Positions 61,171 to 64,000 of a stretch of DNA of 64,000 nucleotides are shown here, piece after piece. Source of the DNA: Agapanthus africanus (lineage: Eukaryota; Streptophyta; Magnoliopsida; Asparagales; Amaryllidaceae); the NCBI GenBank assembly GCA_030015575.1, contig CM057337.1, positions 376,177,582-376,241,581 on the forward strand, given 5' to 3'. The position numbers were made by a program, and so were the translations under genes. The notes under the pieces were generated by a model, which worked only from the letters and a program-made list of their open reading frames with translations, searched no databases and was not told where the DNA came from. Positions within the stretch are counted from its first letter, which is position 1. Each line of letters starts with the position of its first letter.

Positions 61171-62076
61171 GACAGTTTTCAATAACATACACACCTGAAG
61201 CTGAAGCTGCAACCTGCTTCAATTTCTGTGTTCTGGCCTTCAGGCCCTTGCAATCATTCTTCCAGTGTCCTTTCTTATGACAATAGAAGCATTCTTCCTT
61301 ATCCACAAGCTTCCCCGCTATCTTTGTTGCTTTTGCTTTTCCCTTCGTATCCACTTTACTAACACCGCCCCTTGGTTTCGCGGGGGCTTTCTTCTTCTTT
61401 CCCTTGGCTTTCGCCTTGGACCTAGAAGAAAGATGATCCTCCTACAAACAAAGTGGATGTATCCCTACCTTTCTGTAGGGTGCCCTCTGCGCTTCTTAGC
61501 ATGTTGAGGAGCTCTGAAAGTTCAACCTCTTGTTTCTTGTAAGTTGAAGTTCAGTATAAACAGGGCGTAAGTGGAAGGAAGGGACTGGAGAACTATATCC
61601 GTATATAGCTCACTCTCCAATGTGATCCCTAGGTCAGCGAGCTCCTCAATGAAGCCGATCATCTTTAGCACGTGCTCGGCTACTGATGATCCGACGGCCA
61701 TTCTTGTCGAAAATAACTTTTTTGAGGCTTCGTATCTTGCGATACGAGATTGCTCTCCATACAGTTCTTTTGTATGAAGCAATATGGATTCCATGTCCAT
61801 ATTCTCATGCCTCCTCTGATGTTCGTTGTCCATCGAGGCAAGCAGGAGGCATTTGGCCTTCGCGCTATCAATCTCCCAAGTCTTGCGGATTTCCTTATCC
61901 GCGACGCTGGAAGTTGGACCAGGGACAGGGGGAGCTTTGGTGGTAAGAAGATACCCCAGCTTGTTATAAGTGATTGCTATCTTGACATTCCTGAGCCAAT
62001 CTTTGTAGTTTGGCCCTGTCAGTTTGTTTTTATCTAGGAGTAACTTAAGTCCAGTCATGTTGATTGGTCGCTGCAA
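61171..62076 (-). pseudogene. L gag part
   Basis: Opens MQRPINMTGLKLLLDKNKLT like A, with the same helical part and the CCHC knuckle CFYCHKKGHWKNDC. A few breaks. Confidence 0.9.
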
Positions 62077-62556
62077 TTAGGAGAGAGAAGAAGAAACACT
62101 CAGCATGATGCTCTTGCAAGTTTAGAGTGGTTTTTAGTTTGTCTAAACAGGATGGCTCCCACTGTTTCTCGAATCCCTCCTCAAACCATAAAGGAAGAAT
62201 TAGTCAGGATCAATCCCACCGTACAATACTTGCTTAACCGTTCAGCCAGGCCGGTGTCGGTACTTCGAGGGAGGTTTTCCAACGCTTTCGCGAAGTTCCT
62301 TAATTAAAGAACCTCTTTTCCCTGGGGGCGTAGCCCCGCTAACACCTTTCTAGGCACCTACTAGGTTTATAGCATTGATCGTTAAGTGAGAAATTTCCCG
62401 AGGAGTAGCATATACTCACAGTAGGATCGGGATCCAAATATCATCGCGTGACGAAACTGAAGGAATCCTACCAGAATCATCACACTCCAAATGGTATGCA
62501 TATCTAGCAAGTTTCAGTACTTATGAAACTCCCGATGTGGATTTTTGCCCCATGCT

Positions 62557-62766
62557 CTTATGACCTTGACTTTGGCCAACAAATCATAAGTCACATGTTA
62601 AGTTCTGCCCGTCGTTCTCCAGGTTAATTTGAATCCACCCGCACCTACCCTTGACTTTGGCCAACAAGGCAGTACGACTGTTCCAAACCAACGCATCTAT
62701 CTATGCTGCACATGAATACCCAATAGCTACCAATCACTGTGCCTTGACTTTGGCCAACAAACACAG
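62557..62766 (-). repeat. Triplicate leader stem-loops of L
   Basis: Three copies of CCTTGACTTTGGCCAACAA. The first stem is CTTATGA/TCATAAG (62557-62590). The third is CTGTG/CACAG (62737-62766), fully complementary where A has one wobble and F has CTATG/CATAG. Confidence 0.6.
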
Positions 62767-63907
62767 CTTGAATACTATTGACTATTCATGTGAAACGACG
62801 GAGGGCTACGGATGGTTTTGGCAAAACCGTGAACGGAGTGAACTTGATTTGGTCGATGGAACGAGATAGCTTTTAAAAGGAGTGGCTCAAGCTCCGCATT
62901 TAAAAGTTGTTTTGAAAAGAACCGAGTGGTTTTTCGAAAGTGTTCCAACGACTTTAACTTGGTTTATTGTCTTGCATTAGTTCTTTTAATGCGTGATATT
63001 CTTGCATTAGTTCTTTTAATGCGTCCCATCATTTAATCCTACCATTGCAGAAAACAACCAAAATATGACGTACGCTTATGCCATTCGCATTCGCCACGGG
63101 GCCCCGTCATTACCCGTTAGGTTACTTAACTAACGACAGAGCGGGGGCTGGGCTAGCGCGTCTGTAAAACATAAGCAACGCCTAAATAATATCATATATA
63201 GATATACTGCAATGATAAACATTTCAGATCACAGATGAATACATTGGATATATTAGGAATCTGTAATTTGTACGAGCCTGTAACAAAAGACAGATTACAC
63301 GGTCGCGGTGAATAGCCAAATACCCCACCCAAGACCCCTACGGGTGCGGCAAACTACCCGCCAAGTACCCGAAGCGTAGTAACCTCCCTCATCTCCATGA
63401 GTAGGCGACTCGACACTTCGGCATACCCGGTAGTTTGTGCACCCCCTCCATGGGTCTATCCTAGGAGCAAAAACAGTAAAAAGAAATTATACAATGACGG
63501 CTACAACCCCGACCCGGTTGTGCGGCCATACAAATAATTATTACATCAATTTACAAATTTACATGAATTGAAAGAAAAGAAAACTCTCGTCTCACAACCC
63601 CCGGCTATTCACCCGCGACAATCCAACATATTCATATACACATTCCAGCAACATTACAGATCACAGATTTGTATAACCCCCACTAATCGACATATAGCGA
63701 TTAGTAGACGTTCAATACAAATATCACATAACAGAAAAACCCGTTAGCTAAAGTCTTTTAGAAGTTCGATCAAAAATACGGATTTTCGGGACCCCAAAAT
63801 AAAATTTTCGTTCTGGAAAATCTGGGCAGAAAATATATATTCCAAAAATCCCAAAATACCCCCAGAAGAACACTGCACCAAAAAGGGACCACGGCCGAGT
63901 CAACTCG

Positions 63908-63953
63908 GCCGCGGATCCGCGGCGGGAGCGTGCTCCCGCCGCGGATCCGCGGC
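63908..63953 (-). other. Perfect 22-bp GC-rich hairpin in L leader
   Basis: Arms 63908-63929 and 63932-63953 are exact reverse complements of 22 bases with a 2-base loop. Each arm itself contains the palindrome CCGCGGATCCGCGG. Just outside is CGGCCGAG-TCAA-CTCGGCCG, another perfect stem. By analogy with A it lies about 200 nt from the primer site. Confidence 0.8.
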
Positions 63954-64000
63954 GCTTTGACTCGATCGTGCGACCAATTTTGGTGGGTGTTCACAGAAAA

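Larger units (their letters stand above)
52694..64000 (-). mobile_element. Element K: family 3 copia element, 3' part, holding L
   Basis: Visible parts are the 3' LTR (52694-54913), a polypurine tract and the end of pol (54914-55904). L interrupts it at 55905. The rest of K lies right of the window. It is inserted in M's RNase H; the candidate duplication is TCGAT (52689-52693). It is close to E in sequence and, like E, old and broken. Confidence 0.82.
55905..64000 (-). mobile_element. Element L: family 1 copia element, 5' LTR outside window
   Basis: 3' LTR (55905-58085), polypurine tract, RT-RNase H, integrase-protease, gag and most of the leader. The window ends, by comparison with A, about 170 bp before the primer site. 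It is very similar to A throughout but more broken (around ten breaks), so it is a somewhat older sister copy. The leader's stem-loops and GC-rich hairpin are the best preserved in the window. Confidence 0.9.
62077..64000 (-). other. 5' leader of L, cut by window end
   Basis: Aligns with A's leader (41836 to about 43745). It has stem-loops at 62557-62590 and 62737-62766 plus a weaker middle one, the 30-bp direct repeat (62971-63024), the CGTTAG hairpin (63115-63135) and the GC-rich hairpin cluster (63888-63965). No gene is seen. Confidence 0.8.

Overview
The window is plant nuclear DNA made entirely of LTR retrotransposons nested inside one another. I found no host gene, tRNA, rRNA, CRISPR array or DNA transposon. 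The plant assignment rests on a Tekay/Del-type Ty3/gypsy element with LTRs over 3 kb, several Ty1/copia families with 2.1-2.2 kb LTRs, primer sites matching initiator-Met tRNA, and no genes in 64 kb. It suggests a flowering plant with a large genome; I cannot name the species.

Three related copia families are named here by LTR start (element sense). Family 1 starts TGTTAGTGTATATGCCC (elements H, A, L). Family 2 starts TGTTAGTTATATGTATGCC (G, C, B, M). Family 3 starts TGTTGGATATAGTGCCC or TGTTGGAGATAGTGCCC (F, E, K).

Left part (1-24984) is a six-layer stack, outermost first: C (minus) was hit in its 3' LTR by E (plus); E was hit in its leader by H (minus); H was hit 12 bp from its LTR end by the Tekay element (minus); Tekay was hit in integrase by F (minus); F was hit near its coding start by G (minus). 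The far ends of all these insertions lie left of base 1. A solo Tekay-like LTR, I (19359-22425, duplication GCTTC), also sits in E.

Middle (24972-52527): C (minus) contains B (plus, 29823-49832, duplication CCTAC), which contains A (minus, 35678-46089, duplication TCCCA). A is nearly whole and young; B is several percent diverged between LTRs; C, E and K are older.

Right part: the LTR at 50349-52527 serves both C and a second element M. M is interrupted at 52694 by K (minus), and K at 55905 by L (minus, family 1), which runs off the window just before its primer site.

The most interesting signal is in the non-coding 5' leaders of the copia elements. They share a modular, probably RNA-structured architecture: a GC-rich hairpin about 200 nt after the primer site, a conserved CGTTAG hairpin, two direct-repeat modules with variable stems, and a set of three stem-loops that carry one identical loop within an element but a different loop in each family. 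B and C show no gag part, only a short conserved reading frame before protease. Together this suggests, as inference, RNA-level recognition by Gag, possibly supplied in trans by family 1 elements. Family 1 LTRs also carry dense arrays of WRKY-type W-box cores.
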